Shown in pieces: positions 27,919 to 37,182 of a stretch of DNA of 64,000 nucleotides. The position numbers were made by a program, and so were the translations under genes. Numbering within the stretch: position 1 is the stretch's first letter; each line of letters starts with the position of its first letter. The notes under the pieces were generated by a model, which was not told where the DNA came from, made no database searches, and saw only the letters and a list, made by a program, of their open reading frames with translations. This DNA is from Streptosporangium sp. NBC_01755 (lineage in GTDB: Bacteria; Actinomycetota; Actinomycetes; Streptosporangiales; Streptosporangiaceae). Location of the stretch: contig NZ_CP109131.1 in assembly GCF_035917995.1 (NCBI RefSeq), positions 5,208,001 through 5,272,000 on the forward strand, read 5' to 3'.

Positions 27919-28520
27919 GACGAGTCGAGCGGGTTGTTCGTCGCGGTCCTGGCGTAGTCGAGGATGAGTTCCGCCGCCTCCTGCGGGCCGATCATCGGGT
28001 GGCGGGCCGTTATGCGATAGCCGTACGCATCTTCGAGCGCGACCAGGTTGCGGGCGATGAGCAGGGAGTCGCCGGAGAGCGTGAAGGTCTCCAGCGCGGC
28101 CCCGGTGTCCAGGATGCTCTGGTAGAGCGAGACCTGGCGGTCGTAGAGGGTGGTCAGCAGGAGCGCGTACATCCTGTTGCGGGGCGCGGCGCCGCCGAGC
28201 TCGTTGAGCAGCCGGACGTCCGGGTCGTCCGGGCCGTGCGGCAGTCCCGAGCGGATGGTCACGACGAGCTTCTCCGCGGGGTCGCGCGTGCCCTTGATCC
28301 GCTTGAGTCGCTGCTCGTAGAAGCGCTCCATCCCGGCATGGTGGGCGTCGACCAGCAACTCGCTGAGGCGCGGGTAGTGGTACAGGACGGCGCCGGAGGT
28401 GAGCCCGGCCTCCTCGGCGACATGGTTGAGGTGCACCCCATCGGTGCCGTGCCGGATGATCGCCCGATGCGCGGCCGCGATGAGATCCAGGCGCCGGTCC
28501 GCCCGTCCCTTGCGCGTCAT
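27912..28520 (-). CDS. TetR-family transcriptional regulator
   Basis: 202 residues. The N-terminal HTH covers about residues 10-55 (LIAAAHRAIIRHGTDGVHLNHVAEEAGLTSG and AVLYHYPRLSELL), followed by an all-helical ligand domain. The ATG at 28520 follows a GGGGG stretch; the frame is open further upstream, but that sequence is promoter-like. It is divergent from the glycosyltransferase-aldehyde dehydrogenase genes and convergent with the ABC operon. AGAAT-N6-ATTCT (28595-28610) in the shared upstream region is a possible operator. The ligand is unknown. Confidence 0.88.
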   Translation of the reverse strand: MTRKGRADRRLDLIAAAHRAIIRHGTDGVHLNHVAEEAGLTSGAVLYHYPRLSELLVDAHHAGMERFYEQRLKRIKGTRDPAEKLVVTIRSGLPHGPDDPDVRLLNELGGAAPRNRMYALLLTTLYDRQVSLYQSILDTGAALETFTLSGDSLLIARNLVALEDAYGYRITARHPMIGPQEAAELILDYARTATNNPLDSSH

Positions 28521-28645
28521 ATTCCCCCGCTCGTTGAAAATCATGCTCTGTGCCGGGGGCCGTAGTGACCGTTTTCCCGCATTTTTGCTAGCCGAGAATT
28601 TCACCATTCTTCAAAAGCCGCAACCTCTAGACGCAAGGAGGCGTG

Positions 28646-29917
28646 ATGTCTCTCACGATCCTGTTCATGCCGGAGAGTGCCTACGGGCCGACGAACAACT
28701 GTATCGGCATCGGTGACATTCTTCGTAAGCGCGGACATAGAGTTGTTTTCGCAGCTGAGGCCTCCTGGAAGGGGAAATTGGCGGCCCTCGGATTCGAGGA
28801 GGACCTGGTCGATCTCGCACCGCCGGCCGAAGAGGAGCAGGACGCCGGGCAGTTCTGGAAGGACTTCATCAGGGACACCGCCCCGGAATACCGGAAGTCG
28901 ACCCTGGAGCAACTGGAGACGGTCACCAAGCCGATCTGGGACGCGCTTATCGACGGCGTCAAGTACTGCGAGCCTCAGTTGAAGGGGATTATCGAGCGCG
29001 TCCAGCCGGACGTCATCGTCGAGGACAACGTCATCACCTTCCCCGCGCTGCTGACGGCGGGCAAGCCGTTCGTCCGGATCGTCTCCTGCAACCCGCTGGA
29101 GGTGCGCGGCGAGGGCGTCGCCCCGGTCTTCTCCGGGCTGCCCGCCGACGACCGGTCGCAGTGGGCCGCCTTCAACGCCGAGCACGACCGCACCCACCGT
29201 GAGATCTGGACCGCCTTCAACGAGTGGGTCGTCGAGCAGGGCGCCGACCCGCTGCCGGACCTGGACTTCATCCACGAGGGTGACCTCAACCTCTACGTCT
29301 TCCCCGAGATCGCCGACTACGTCGACGCCCGGCCGCTGGGCGACTCCTGGCACCGCCTGGACTCCTCGGTGCGTGAGACGGAGGGCGGTTTCGAGCTCCC
29401 CGCGTCGCTGGCCGGGCAGGACGGCCCGCTGGTCTACTTCTCGCTGGGCTCGCTCGGCTCGGCCGACGTCTCGCTCATGCAGCGGGTCATCGACGTGCTG
29501 GCCACCACCCCGTACCGTTTCATCGTCTCCATGGGTCCGCTGCACGAGGAGATCAAGCTGGCCGCCAACATGTGGGGCGCCGAGTTCGTCCCGCAGACCA
29601 AGATCATTCCTCTGGCGGACCTGGTCATCACGCACGGCGGCAACAACACCACCACCGAGGCGCTGCACTTCGGCAAGCCGATGATCCTGCTGCCCCTGTT
29701 CTGGGACCAGTACGACAACGCGCAGCGCGTCCACGAACTCGGCTACGGTGTGCGCCTGTCCACCTACGCCTTCTCCGCCGAGGAGCTGACCGGCGCGCTG
29801 GACAGACTCCTGGGCGACGGCGCGCTCCGCGAGCGCCTGGCAGCCGCGGGCGAGGAGATCCGCGGACGGGACGGCCTGCGCAGGGCGGCCGACCTGATCG
29901 AGCGGGCCGGCGCCTGA
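28646..29917 (+). CDS. UDP-glycosyltransferase-like protein (GT1/MGT family)
   Basis: 423 residues with the GT-B fold. The C-terminal donor-binding half shows LVYFSLGSLG, FVPQTKIIPLADLVITHGGNNTT and GKPMILLPLFWDQYDNAQRV, the usual GT1 nucleotide-sugar signature (HGGxxT, PxxxDQ). The N-terminal half begins ILFMPESAYGPTNNCIGIGDILRKRGHRV, the acceptor domain. ATG 28646 has AAGGAGG just upstream. No biosynthetic cluster surrounds it; its partner is the aldehyde dehydrogenase 34 nt downstream. The acceptor is unknown. Confidence 0.88.
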   Translation: MSLTILFMPESAYGPTNNCIGIGDILRKRGHRVVFAAEASWKGKLAALGFEEDLVDLAPPAEEEQDAGQFWKDFIRDTAPEYRKSTLEQLETVTKPIWDALIDGVKYCEPQLKGIIERVQPDVIVEDNVITFPALLTAGKPFVRIVSCNPLEVRGEGVAPVFSGLPADDRSQWAAFNAEHDRTHREIWTAFNEWVVEQGADPLPDLDFIHEGDLNLYVFPEIADYVDARPLGDSWHRLDSSVRETEGGFELPASLAGQDGPLVYFSLGSLGSADVSLMQRVIDVLATTPYRFIVSMGPLHEEIKLAANMWGAEFVPQTKIIPLADLVITHGGNNTTTEALHFGKPMILLPLFWDQYDNAQRVHELGYGVRLSTYAFSAEELTGALDRLLGDGALRERLAAAGEEIRGRDGLRRAADLIERAGA

Positions 29918-29951
29918 CGGCTCTCCGCACCACCACGATGAGGGAAGTTCC

Positions 29952-31358
29952 ATGGGCAAGTTGATCAATCCGGCGACCGGCGAGCTCCTGGGGGAGCCGG
30001 CCGACACCCCTGTCGAGGAGGTGGCCGCCGCCGTGCGGCGGGCCCGCGTGGCGTTCCAGGAATGGAGCGCCGCGACCCCGGCCGAGCGGGCCAGGGTGCT
30101 GCTGCGTTTCGCCGATCTCGTCGAGGCCGACGCCGAGGAGCTCACCCGGCTGGAGGTCGCCGAGAGCGGCAAGCCCGCGCCGGTCTTCCGCGACGGCGAG
30201 TTGCCGTTCGCGGCGGACAACCTCCGCTTCTTCGCCGGGGCGGCCCGTTCGCTGGACGGCACCGGTGCGGGGGTGCTCAGCTCCGGCTACACCTCGGTGC
30301 TCGTGCGCCGCCCGGTCGGCGTCGTCGGATCGATCGCCCCGTGGAACTTTCCCCTGGTCATGGCGGTGTGGAAGATCGGCCCCGCGCTCGCCGCGGGGAA
30401 CGCGGTGGTCATCAAGCCCGCCCCGCAGACGCCCGGCACCACGCTGCGGATGGCCGAGCTGTTCGCCCGCGCGGGCGCGCCCGACGGCCTGCTCCAGGTG
30501 GTGCTGGGCGGCGCCGAGGTGGGCGAGGCCCTCGTCACCGACCCGGGCGTCGACATGGTGAGCGTCACGGGCTCCACCGCGACCGGCCGCGCGGTCATGC
30601 GCGGTGCCACGGGCTCCCTGAAGCGGGTTCATCTGGAGCTCGGCGGCAAGGCTCCGGCGCTGGTCTTCGGGGACGCCGACCTGTCCGAGATGGCCAGGGG
30701 CGTCGCGATGGGCGCCACCTACAACACCGGCCAGGACTGCACGGCCGCGACCCGTGTCTACATCTCCCGGGAGGTGTACGACGAGGCGGTCGAGGCGCTC
30801 CACGCGACGCTGGCGCGGATCAGGGTGGGCGACCCCTGGGACCCGGCCACCGACATCGGCCCGCTGATCTCCGCGGGGCACCGCGACCGTGTGCACGGCT
30901 TCGTGGAGCGATCCGTCGCCGCGGGTGCCTCCGTGCTCTGCGGCGGCGCCCCGCTCGAAGGGCCCGGATTTTACTACCCGCCGACGCTGATTTCCGGTGC
31001 GACCCAGGACAGTGAGATCGTTCAGGGTGAACTCTTCGGCCCGGTGCTGGTCGCCCTGCCCTTCGACGGAGAGGACGAGGCGGTGCGGCTGGCCAACGAC
31101 ACCGTCTACGGGCTGGCCTCGTCGGTCTGGTCTGCGGACGTGGCCAGGGCGCTGCGCGTGTCGCATCGGCTCGATGTGGGCGTGACCTGGGTGAACGACC
31201 ATCTGCCCATCGCCTCTGAGGCACCGCACGGCGGGGTCAAGGGGAGTGGCTTCGGCAAGGACATGAGTCAGGAGGCGGTTGGGGAATACTCTGTGACCCG
31301 CCACCTGATGATCAAGCACCAGGCTCCGGAGGTGAGGGATTCCTTCAGACCGGCCTGA
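29952..31358 (+). CDS. NAD-dependent aldehyde dehydrogenase (gamma-aminobutyraldehyde dehydrogenase-like)
   Basis: 468 residues of the ALDH superfamily. Motifs include the APWNFPL cofactor segment, SVTGSTATGRAVM, the general base Glu229 in LELGGKAP and catalytic Cys263 in NTGQDCTAA, plus the late GVKGSGFGKDMSQEA. The closest functional groups are betaine-aldehyde and 4-aminobutyraldehyde dehydrogenases. With a polyamine-type importer nearby, oxidation of 4-aminobutanal from putrescine is a reasonable role (inferred). ATG 29952 follows GAGGGAAG. Confidence 0.92.
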   Translation: MGKLINPATGELLGEPADTPVEEVAAAVRRARVAFQEWSAATPAERARVLLRFADLVEADAEELTRLEVAESGKPAPVFRDGELPFAADNLRFFAGAARSLDGTGAGVLSSGYTSVLVRRPVGVVGSIAPWNFPLVMAVWKIGPALAAGNAVVIKPAPQTPGTTLRMAELFARAGAPDGLLQVVLGGAEVGEALVTDPGVDMVSVTGSTATGRAVMRGATGSLKRVHLELGGKAPALVFGDADLSEMARGVAMGATYNTGQDCTAATRVYISREVYDEAVEALHATLARIRVGDPWDPATDIGPLISAGHRDRVHGFVERSVAAGASVLCGGAPLEGPGFYYPPTLISGATQDSEIVQGELFGPVLVALPFDGEDEAVRLANDTVYGLASSVWSADVARALRVSHRLDVGVTWVNDHLPIASEAPHGGVKGSGFGKDMSQEAVGEYSVTRHLMIKHQAPEVRDSFRPA

Positions 31359-31428
31359 CAGCTTTGTAGCCGTATGTCCTTTTTTTGGGGATTTATCGGC
31401 TTTTACTCCATTCGAAGTGACATAAAGG

Positions 31429-31443
31429 ATGTGCTCAAATTGC
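31429..31443 (+). promoter_or_regulatory. Shared conservon promoter word before cvnA3
   Basis: ATGTGCTCAAATTGC lies 54 nt before the cvnA3 start in an A+T-rich leader, and differs by one base from the word before cvnA2. Confidence 0.5.
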
Positions 31444-31483
31444 TTTCGCCGCTTCCGAATTCGGCGAGGGGTTACGTAGGCCA

Positions 31484-34423
31484 GTGATGACACAAGACCG
31501 CCGAAGCCACCGCGCGTCAGGGGGCAGTCGACTCCTGCCGGCGAACTGGCGTGTGCGTCCACGTCTGGTCGCGCTGATCCTGCTCCCGACCGCCGCGGCC
31601 ATCCTGCTCACCGGCCTCCAGTTGACCACCGCCCTCTCCACGGCCGGTGAGTACCGCCGGATGACCGAGGTCGCCTCACTGGTCGAGTCGCTCGGCACGC
31701 TCTCCCACGAGATGGCCGAGGAGCGCGACCTCACCGCCTGGTACGTCGCCGGTGCCAACCGCACCCGGCTCACCAAGGTCAGGGAACAGCGTGGGGTGGT
31801 CGACCGGAGCAGCAAGCAGACGCTGGCCGCCGTGGAAGCCCTCGACGAGTCGCAGGCGGCCCGTGTCCGTACCGAGGTCACCCAGATCCGCGGCTGGCTC
31901 GACGGTCTCCCCGGCCTGCGCAGACTGATGACCGACGGCAGCGTGCTGCCCCGGGCGGCCCTCGGCATGTACTCCCGGATGATCGCCGACTTCATCACCC
32001 TCCACGACGACCTGGGGCGCAGTGGCGGCGACGAGCGCCTCATCGGTGACGCGCTCGCGCTGGGCGCGCTGAGCCGGGCCAAGGAACAGGTCGCCAGGCA
32101 GCGGGGCACCCTCCTCGTCAGCTTCCTGGACCGCAAGTTCGACTTCGACGACCCCGCCGACCTGCTGGGCGCGTACCGGAGCCAGCAGAGCGAGGAGAAC
32201 GCCTTCCGCGCGACCGCCTCGGCCGCCGACGTCAAGAAGTTCCGCGATGTGGTCAACGGCCCCAAGATCGACCAGGCCGACTCCATGCGCGCCCTCGTCA
32301 TGTCCTTCATTCGGGAGAACAAGCCGCTGGAGCGGATCGGTACCGGCTGGCTCAGGAGCGCCGACACCTGGTACACCGCCTCCTCCGCGATCGTGGACAA
32401 CATGCGGACCGTCGAGCGCGGCCTGTCGGCCGCGGTGGTGGCCCGCAGCCAGGAGATGGAGGCCGCGGAACAGCGCAGCGCCGCGATCTCCGGTGCCTCG
32501 ATCCTGGTCCTGCTGGTCCTGATCCTGCTCATCACCGCCTGGGTGGCCGGCACGCTCGTCCGGCCGCTGCGCAAGCTGCGCAGCGAGGCGCTTGAGGTGG
32601 CCGACAGCCGGCTGCCCGAGACCGTCCGGGCGCTGCGGGAGTCCGGAGACCACGCTCCGAACATCGAGGTGCCCTCCATCGGGGTGGCCTCCCGCGACGA
32701 GATCGGGGAAGTGGCCAGGGCCTTCGACGAGGTTCACCGCGAGGCCATCCGGCTGGCGGGTGACGAGGCCCGGCTGCGAAGCAACATCAACGCGATGTTC
32801 GTCAACCTCTCCCGGCGCACCCAGTCGCTCGTGGAACGCCAGATCGACCTCATCGACGACCTGGAGCAGGGCGAGCAGGACGAGGGCCGGCTGGGCAGCC
32901 TCTTCAAGCTGGACCACCTGGCCACCCGCATGCGCCGGAACTCCGAGAACCTCCTGGTCCTCGCCGGTCAGGAGCAGAGCCGCCGGTGGAGTGAGCCTGT
33001 TCCGCTCAGCGACGTGGTCCGCGCCTCGCTGTCGGAGGTCGAGAACTACGAGCGGGTGAACCTCCGGGTCGAGTCGGGCATCTCGATCATCGGCCACGCC
33101 GTCAACGACATCGTCCACCTGGTCGCGGAGCTCGTCGAGAACGCGATCTTCTTCTCGCCGCAGGACACCAAGATCACGGTGACCAGCAACGGCAACGAGA
33201 TGGGCGCCGTCATCCTGGCGGTCACCGACGCGGGCATCGGCATGAGCGACGAGGAACTGGCCGAGGCCAACCGGCGGCTGGCCGAGCCCCCCGCGGTGGA
33301 CCTGTCGGTCTCCCGCCGGATGGGCCTTTTCGTGGTCGGCCGGCTGGCCACGCGCCACGGGATCAGGGTCCAGCTCCGGCGCCCCGAGACCGGTGGCCTG
33401 AGCGCCGTCGTGCTCCTGCCGGCGCAGGTGGTGGCCCAGGGCACGGTGATGCCCGAGATGGCGATGGCCGGACAGGGCGGCATGCCGCCCGGTTTCTTCG
33501 GTGATCCCGCGAACTCGTTCTCCTCCGTCAACCCCGACCCGTTCGGCTCCGTTCCGAACCTGGACCCGTTCGGGACCGGTGCCGGGCCCGGTGGCCGACC
33601 GCAGGCCGGCCTCGGGCAGCCCGCCCAGGCGCCACCCCAGCCGCCCCAGGTGCCGGCGCCGATGTCCGGAGACCTCTGGTCGGGGCCGGTGGTGCCCGCC
33701 TCCGCGGTGGAGGACCTGTGGTCGTCGCCGCTGACGCCGACCCCGGCGCCGTCGTTCCCCTCGGCATGGTCCGAGACCTCCTCGTCCGAGCTGTGGACGC
33801 CGCAGCGGCTGGAGCCGGTGGAGAACACCCAGGCCCTTCCCGTGGTCGAGGTGTCGCCGACGGAACCGGAGCCGGAGGAGTTCCTTCCGATCTTCGAGGC
33901 GGTGGGGTCCGACTGGTTCCGCAGCAGCGCGTCCGTCGCACCCGAGCAGGAGCAGGGGGCCGATCTCGATCCCGATCCCGAGCCTGTCGCCGAGACCAGG
34001 CCTCGGCCGCTGGAGCCACGGGTCAGGCGGGGGCCGCAGGGGCTGGAGACCCAGAACTTCCCGAAGGTCTCGGATTCCATGCCGCAGCCGCAGCCGCAGC
34101 CGCAGCCGATCAAGCCGGTCATGCCGGCGGCCGAGAGGCAGCCGTGGAGCACCCCCTCAGATCAGGGCTGGGCAGCCGCCGAGGCCGCCAAGAAGCCCAT
34201 GGAGGGCGGCGTGACCGGATCGGGCCTGCCGAAGCGGGTGCCCAAGGCGAACCTCGTTCCCGGAGCCGCTTCGGCGGCACCGGCTGCGCAGCCCCTCTCG
34301 ATGCCGCCGATATCGGCGGATCGGGTGCGCAGCCGCCTGTCCAGTTTCCAGCAAGGCGTACGGCAGGGGCGCGCTGAGATGAGCGAACGCGCCAAGGCCG
34401 TCGAGGGAGAGAACCAGCAGTGA
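31484..34423 (+). CDS. cvnA: Conservon 3 sensor histidine-kinase-like protein CvnA
   Basis: 979 residues. NWRVRPRLVALILLPTAAAILLTG forms TM1; a NIT-type sensor region follows; TM2 is near residues 335-355 (ASILVLLVLILLITAWVAG), then HAMP, FKLDHLATRMRRNSENLLVL and HATPase_c (ELVENAIFF, DAGIGM, MGLFVVGRLAT). The tail from about 650 is Pro- and Phe-rich (NPDPFGSVPNLDPFG), has a Q-P repeat and keeps EEFLPIFEAVGSDWF, GLPKRVPKANLVPG and RSRLSSFQQGV. The start is GTG 31484 or ATG 31487, with GAGGGG a little far upstream. It overlaps cvnB3 (GTGA). Confidence 0.92.
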   Translation: MMTQDRRSHRASGGSRLLPANWRVRPRLVALILLPTAAAILLTGLQLTTALSTAGEYRRMTEVASLVESLGTLSHEMAEERDLTAWYVAGANRTRLTKVREQRGVVDRSSKQTLAAVEALDESQAARVRTEVTQIRGWLDGLPGLRRLMTDGSVLPRAALGMYSRMIADFITLHDDLGRSGGDERLIGDALALGALSRAKEQVARQRGTLLVSFLDRKFDFDDPADLLGAYRSQQSEENAFRATASAADVKKFRDVVNGPKIDQADSMRALVMSFIRENKPLERIGTGWLRSADTWYTASSAIVDNMRTVERGLSAAVVARSQEMEAAEQRSAAISGASILVLLVLILLITAWVAGTLVRPLRKLRSEALEVADSRLPETVRALRESGDHAPNIEVPSIGVASRDEIGEVARAFDEVHREAIRLAGDEARLRSNINAMFVNLSRRTQSLVERQIDLIDDLEQGEQDEGRLGSLFKLDHLATRMRRNSENLLVLAGQEQSRRWSEPVPLSDVVRASLSEVENYERVNLRVESGISIIGHAVNDIVHLVAELVENAIFFSPQDTKITVTSNGNEMGAVILAVTDAGIGMSDEELAEANRRLAEPPAVDLSVSRRMGLFVVGRLATRHGIRVQLRRPETGGLSAVVLLPAQVVAQGTVMPEMAMAGQGGMPPGFFGDPANSFSSVNPDPFGSVPNLDPFGTGAGPGGRPQAGLGQPAQAPPQPPQVPAPMSGDLWSGPVVPASAVEDLWSSPLTPTPAPSFPSAWSETSSSELWTPQRLEPVENTQALPVVEVSPTEPEPEEFLPIFEAVGSDWFRSSASVAPEQEQGADLDPDPEPVAETRPRPLEPRVRRGPQGLETQNFPKVSDSMPQPQPQPQPIKPVMPAAERQPWSTPSDQGWAAAEAAKKPMEGGVTGSGLPKRVPKANLVPGAASAAPAAQPLSMPPISADRVRSRLSSFQQGVRQGRAEMSERAKAVEGENQQ

Positions 34424-34842
34424 ACAACCAACTCAGCCAGGCCGCCCGTGGCTTCAACTGGCTGATCACCGAGTTCGTCAAGGAGATGCCCGGAGTGGCA
34501 CACGCGGTGATCGTCTCCGCGGATGGGCTCCCGCTCGCCTACTCCCAGGGGTTTCCCAAAGATCGAGCGGATCAGCTCGCCGCGATCACGGCCGGTCTGA
34601 TCAGCCTCACCCAGGGTGCCTCACGAGTCTTCGAGGGCGGCCCTGTGGCACAGACGGTGATCGAGATGCAGCGGGGTCTCCTGCTGACCATGTCGATCAG
34701 TGATGGTTCCGCGCTGGCCGTACTGGCCTCGCCGGACTGCGACATGGGCCTCGTGGCCTACCAGATGACACTGCTCGCAGAGCGTGCCGGTCAGGCGCTT
34801 ACGCCTGCGCTACGGGCCGAACTGCAGTCGGTTCAGCGATAG
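34420..34842 (+). CDS. cvnB: Conservon 3 roadblock/LC7-domain protein CvnB
   Basis: 140 residues: FNWLITEFVKEMPGVAHAVIVSADGLPLAYS, ADQLAAITAGLISL and CDMGLVAYQMTLLAERAG. It matches CvnB1 and CvnB4 over its whole length. GTG 34420 overlaps the cvnA3 stop, and cvnC3 follows 9 nt after its own stop. It presumably contacts CvnD3. Confidence 0.93.
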   Translation: MNNQLSQAARGFNWLITEFVKEMPGVAHAVIVSADGLPLAYSQGFPKDRADQLAAITAGLISLTQGASRVFEGGPVAQTVIEMQRGLLLTMSISDGSALAVLASPDCDMGLVAYQMTLLAERAGQALTPALRAELQSVQR

Positions 34843-34851
34843 GGGGGTGAT

Positions 34852-35253
34852 ATGGAGGCACCAGGTTGGCGTGGGCCCGGGGAGGAACCCCCGAACACGC
34901 CCAAGGCCAAGAGCGGGCGAGACCGTTTGATTCGCCCGTACGCTGTGACCGGGGGCAGGACCGCCCCTCGGATGCAGCTCGCTCTCGAGGCGCTGGTCTC
35001 CTCGGCGACGTTGGCGGGAGTGGATCCCACCACGCTCTCCACGGAATATCAGGCGATCATTTCGCTGTCCCGGCAGGTGCGCTCGGTTGCCGAGCTCTCC
35101 GCCCTGTTACGCATGCCACTCGGCGTGACCCGGGTACTGATCGCGGACATGGCGGCCGAGGGCCTGGTGCAGATCCACCAGCCGTCGCTGGATGCGGGTA
35201 AGCCGAATCTCAATTTGCTTGAAAGGGTGCTCAGTGGGCTTCGCAGGCTCTGA
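34852..35253 (+). CDS. cvnC: Conservon 3 DUF742 protein CvnC
   Basis: 133 residues: IRPYAVTGGRTAPRMQLALEALVSS, RSVAELSALLRMPLGVTRVLIADMAAEGLVQIHQ and LLERVLSGLRRL. The ATG at 34852 has GGGGGG at 34842-34847 as ribosome site. The last 20 bases overlap the start of cvnD3. Confidence 0.92.
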   Translation: MEAPGWRGPGEEPPNTPKAKSGRDRLIRPYAVTGGRTAPRMQLALEALVSSATLAGVDPTTLSTEYQAIISLSRQVRSVAELSALLRMPLGVTRVLIADMAAEGLVQIHQPSLDAGKPNLNLLERVLSGLRRL

Positions 35254-35800
35254 CGCCGGGATGACGTCGACGAAGATCGTCGTCGCCGGCGGGTTCGGTG
35301 TCGGCAAGACGACCTTCGTCGGCGCGGTCTCCGAGATCATGCCGCTGACCACGGAAGCGGTGATGACAGAGGCCAGTGCGGACGTCGATGACCTCTCGCA
35401 CATCCCGACAAAGCGCACCACCACGGTCGCCATGGACTTCGGCCGGGTCTCGCTGGACCGTGACCTGATCCTGTACCTGTTCGGTACGCCTGGTCAGCAC
35501 CGGTTCTGGTTCATGTGGGACGACCTCGTGAAAGGTGCGATCGGCGCGGTCGTGCTCGTCGACACCCGGAGGCTGGCCGACAGCTTCCCGGCGGTCGACT
35601 ACTTCGAGGAGGCAGGACTGCCGTTCGTCGTGGCCCTCAACGGGTTCGGCGGATCGCACGTCCACGGTGAGGAGGAGGTGCGGGAGGCTCTGACGATCTC
35701 CCCGCACATCCCCATCGTCCGGACCGACGCCCGGTCCCGTGACGCCGTGAAGTCGACCCTGATCACCTTGGTCGAGCACGTTCTCACGCTCAGGGTCTGA
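35234..35800 (+). CDS. cvnD: Conservon 3 GTPase CvnD
   Basis: 188 residues from the GTG at 35234, which matches the start position of cvnD1 and cvnD4 inside cvnC. P-loop GGFGVGKTTF, G3 FGTPGQHRFWFMWDDL, and NGFG where NKxD would be. It has diverged from cvnD1/cvnD4 at most synonymous sites, except for 35534-35593, which is identical to cvnD4 (45576-45635). The operon ends at a strong terminator. Confidence 0.92.
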   Translation: MGFAGSDAGMTSTKIVVAGGFGVGKTTFVGAVSEIMPLTTEAVMTEASADVDDLSHIPTKRTTTVAMDFGRVSLDRDLILYLFGTPGQHRFWFMWDDLVKGAIGAVVLVDTRRLADSFPAVDYFEEAGLPFVVALNGFGGSHVHGEEEVREALTISPHIPIVRTDARSRDAVKSTLITLVEHVLTLRV

Positions 35801-35807
35801 CCTCCTG

Positions 35808-35850
35808 ACGTGGGCCTCGCCCCGAGGGGGCGAGGCCCACGTCTTTCCCG
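35808..35850 (+). terminator. Terminator of conservon 3
   Basis: A perfect 16-bp stem, ACGTGGGCCTCGCCCC (35808-35823) with GGGGCGAGGCCCACGT (35827-35842) and a GAG loop, followed by CTTTCCC. Confidence 0.85.
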
Positions 35851-36020
35851 CCCCCACCCGCTCCCAACCCCGTTCCGGTGTCCGCCCCCGCATCGCGTGC
35901 CGTTCCCTCCAGGGCGTCCGTCCTCCGGGCAGATGTACCGGTCGCCTGCCGTGCCGATTGAGCAGGTGACCACCGATCTCACGGTGGTCGTTTCCTTTCT
36001 GTGCGAAAAGTGGTTGGAAA

Positions 36021-36067
36021 AGCGGCGGCCGGTGACGTGAACCTCACGTCACCGGCCGCCGCTTTTT
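36021..36067. terminator. Bidirectional terminator downstream of the methyltransferase
   Basis: A perfect 20-bp stem, AGCGGCGGCCGGTGACGTGA (36021-36040) with its complement at 36044-36063 and an ACC loop. A T-run follows on the plus strand (36063-36067) and a shorter one on the minus strand. Confidence 0.85.
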
Positions 36068-36071
36068 CGCG

Positions 36072-36185
36072 GGCCCCGCATCGGGCCTGTATCGGGCCCT
36101 GAGTCGGGCTCCGCATCGGGCCTGTATCGAGCCCCGCATCAGGCCTGTATCGGGCTGAGTCGGCCCCTGAATCGGCCCTAAATCG
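36072..36185. repeat. Degenerate 11/12-bp tandem repeats
   Basis: About ten units of the form GGGCC(C)TGTATC / GGGCCCCGCATC, each ending in ATC and restarting with GGG. The array runs into the end of the methyltransferase gene. The core ATCGGGCC resembles the reverse complement of the 11-bp array at 50465-50563. Confidence 0.75.
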
Positions 36186-37182
36186 GCAGGGCCTCCACGA
36201 TTGAGGCGCCACCGGGCAGTTCAACCTGCCGGCTGAGCCGGAAACCGGACTTGCCCAGGAGTTCGGCGTACTCGGAGGTGCTGCGTTCCATGCCCTCGCC
36301 GAAAAGGGCGAGCATTCGCATGTCGACGTCCTTGCTGATGTGCGGCCTGTCGTCGTCCGGCACCACGGCCTCCACCAGGAGCACACGGCCGTCGTCGGAG
36401 ATGGCCTCCCTGACGTTGCGCAGGATCCGTACGGAGTCCTCGTCGGACCAGTTGTGGATCACGCTGCTCAGCAGGTAGGCGTCCGCCCCGGCGGGTACCG
36501 AGGCGAAGAAGTCGCCGTCCACGAATTCGCACCGGTCTTCAAGGCCGGCCTCGGCGAAGAACTCCCTGGCCCCGCTGACGACCTGTTCCTGGTCGAACAG
36601 CACACCGCTGAGATCTGAGTGTTCCTTCAGGACCGCGGCCAGGATGTGCCCCTTGCCGCCGGCCACGTCCACCAGGGTCCGCACGCCGGAGAAGTCATAG
36701 CGGGAGGCCACGGCGTCCGCGAACGGCTGGGCCCTGACCACCATGTAGTCGTCGAACAGCGCGCCGGCCCCGGGGGTGGCCTTCAGGTAGCCGTAGAAGT
36801 GCCCGTGCCGCTCGACGAAGCCCGACCTGCCGGTGCGCACGGTCTGCGGGAGCTTGCCCATGCCGTACCAGAAGCCGTCCTCGGCGATCATCCGTACGGC
36901 GGAGCGGAGCGAGCCGGGCACGTCGGCGCGGAGGGTGGCACCCGCCTCGGTCAGCTCGTAGGTGTCGGGCGCCGCGGTCGCGACCATGCCCATGGCGGCG
37001 AGCTGGCGGAGCACCCTGCCGAGCCCGGACGGGTCGGCGCCACAGCGCAGTGCGAGCTCGTCAACGCTCAGGGCGCCGTCTCGCAGCTGGTCGGCGCAGC
37101 CCAGCTCGGCCATCGTGGCCAGGGCGGCGAAACGGGAGACGCCACCGATCGCATCCCAGACGGGTGCCTGTGGGTCGCTCAT
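36178..37182 (-). CDS. SAM-dependent O-methyltransferase
   Basis: 334 residues of the plant/bacterial small-molecule O-methyltransferase type. An N-terminal winged-helix dimerisation domain (residues 1-95, FAALATMAELGCADQLRDGALSVDELALRCG style) is followed by a class I fold with the SAM motif LVDVAGGKGHILAAVL (about 170-185) and the catalytic-His segment SSVIHNWSDEDSVRIL (near 242). ATG 37182 has AGAGAGGA upstream. It is the last gene of a minus-strand unit behind an ABC importer, so it may modify the imported compound or a product of it. The substrate is unknown. Confidence 0.9.
   Translation of the reverse strand: MSDPQAPVWDAIGGVSRFAALATMAELGCADQLRDGALSVDELALRCGADPSGLGRVLRQLAAMGMVATAAPDTYELTEAGATLRADVPGSLRSAVRMIAEDGFWYGMGKLPQTVRTGRSGFVERHGHFYGYLKATPGAGALFDDYMVVRAQPFADAVASRYDFSGVRTLVDVAGGKGHILAAVLKEHSDLSGVLFDQEQVVSGAREFFAEAGLEDRCEFVDGDFFASVPAGADAYLLSSVIHNWSDEDSVRILRNVREAISDDGRVLLVEAVVPDDDRPHISKDVDMRMLALFGEGMERSTSEYAELLGKSGFRLSRQVELPGGASIVEALPI

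Noticed and set aside
29628-31562. 644-codon minus-strand frame over the aldehyde dehydrogenase
   Set aside because: Covers the strongly supported dehydrogenase gene and has typical antisense composition; similar long frames opposite hutI, glnD, cvnA3 and cvnA4 were dropped for the same reason.
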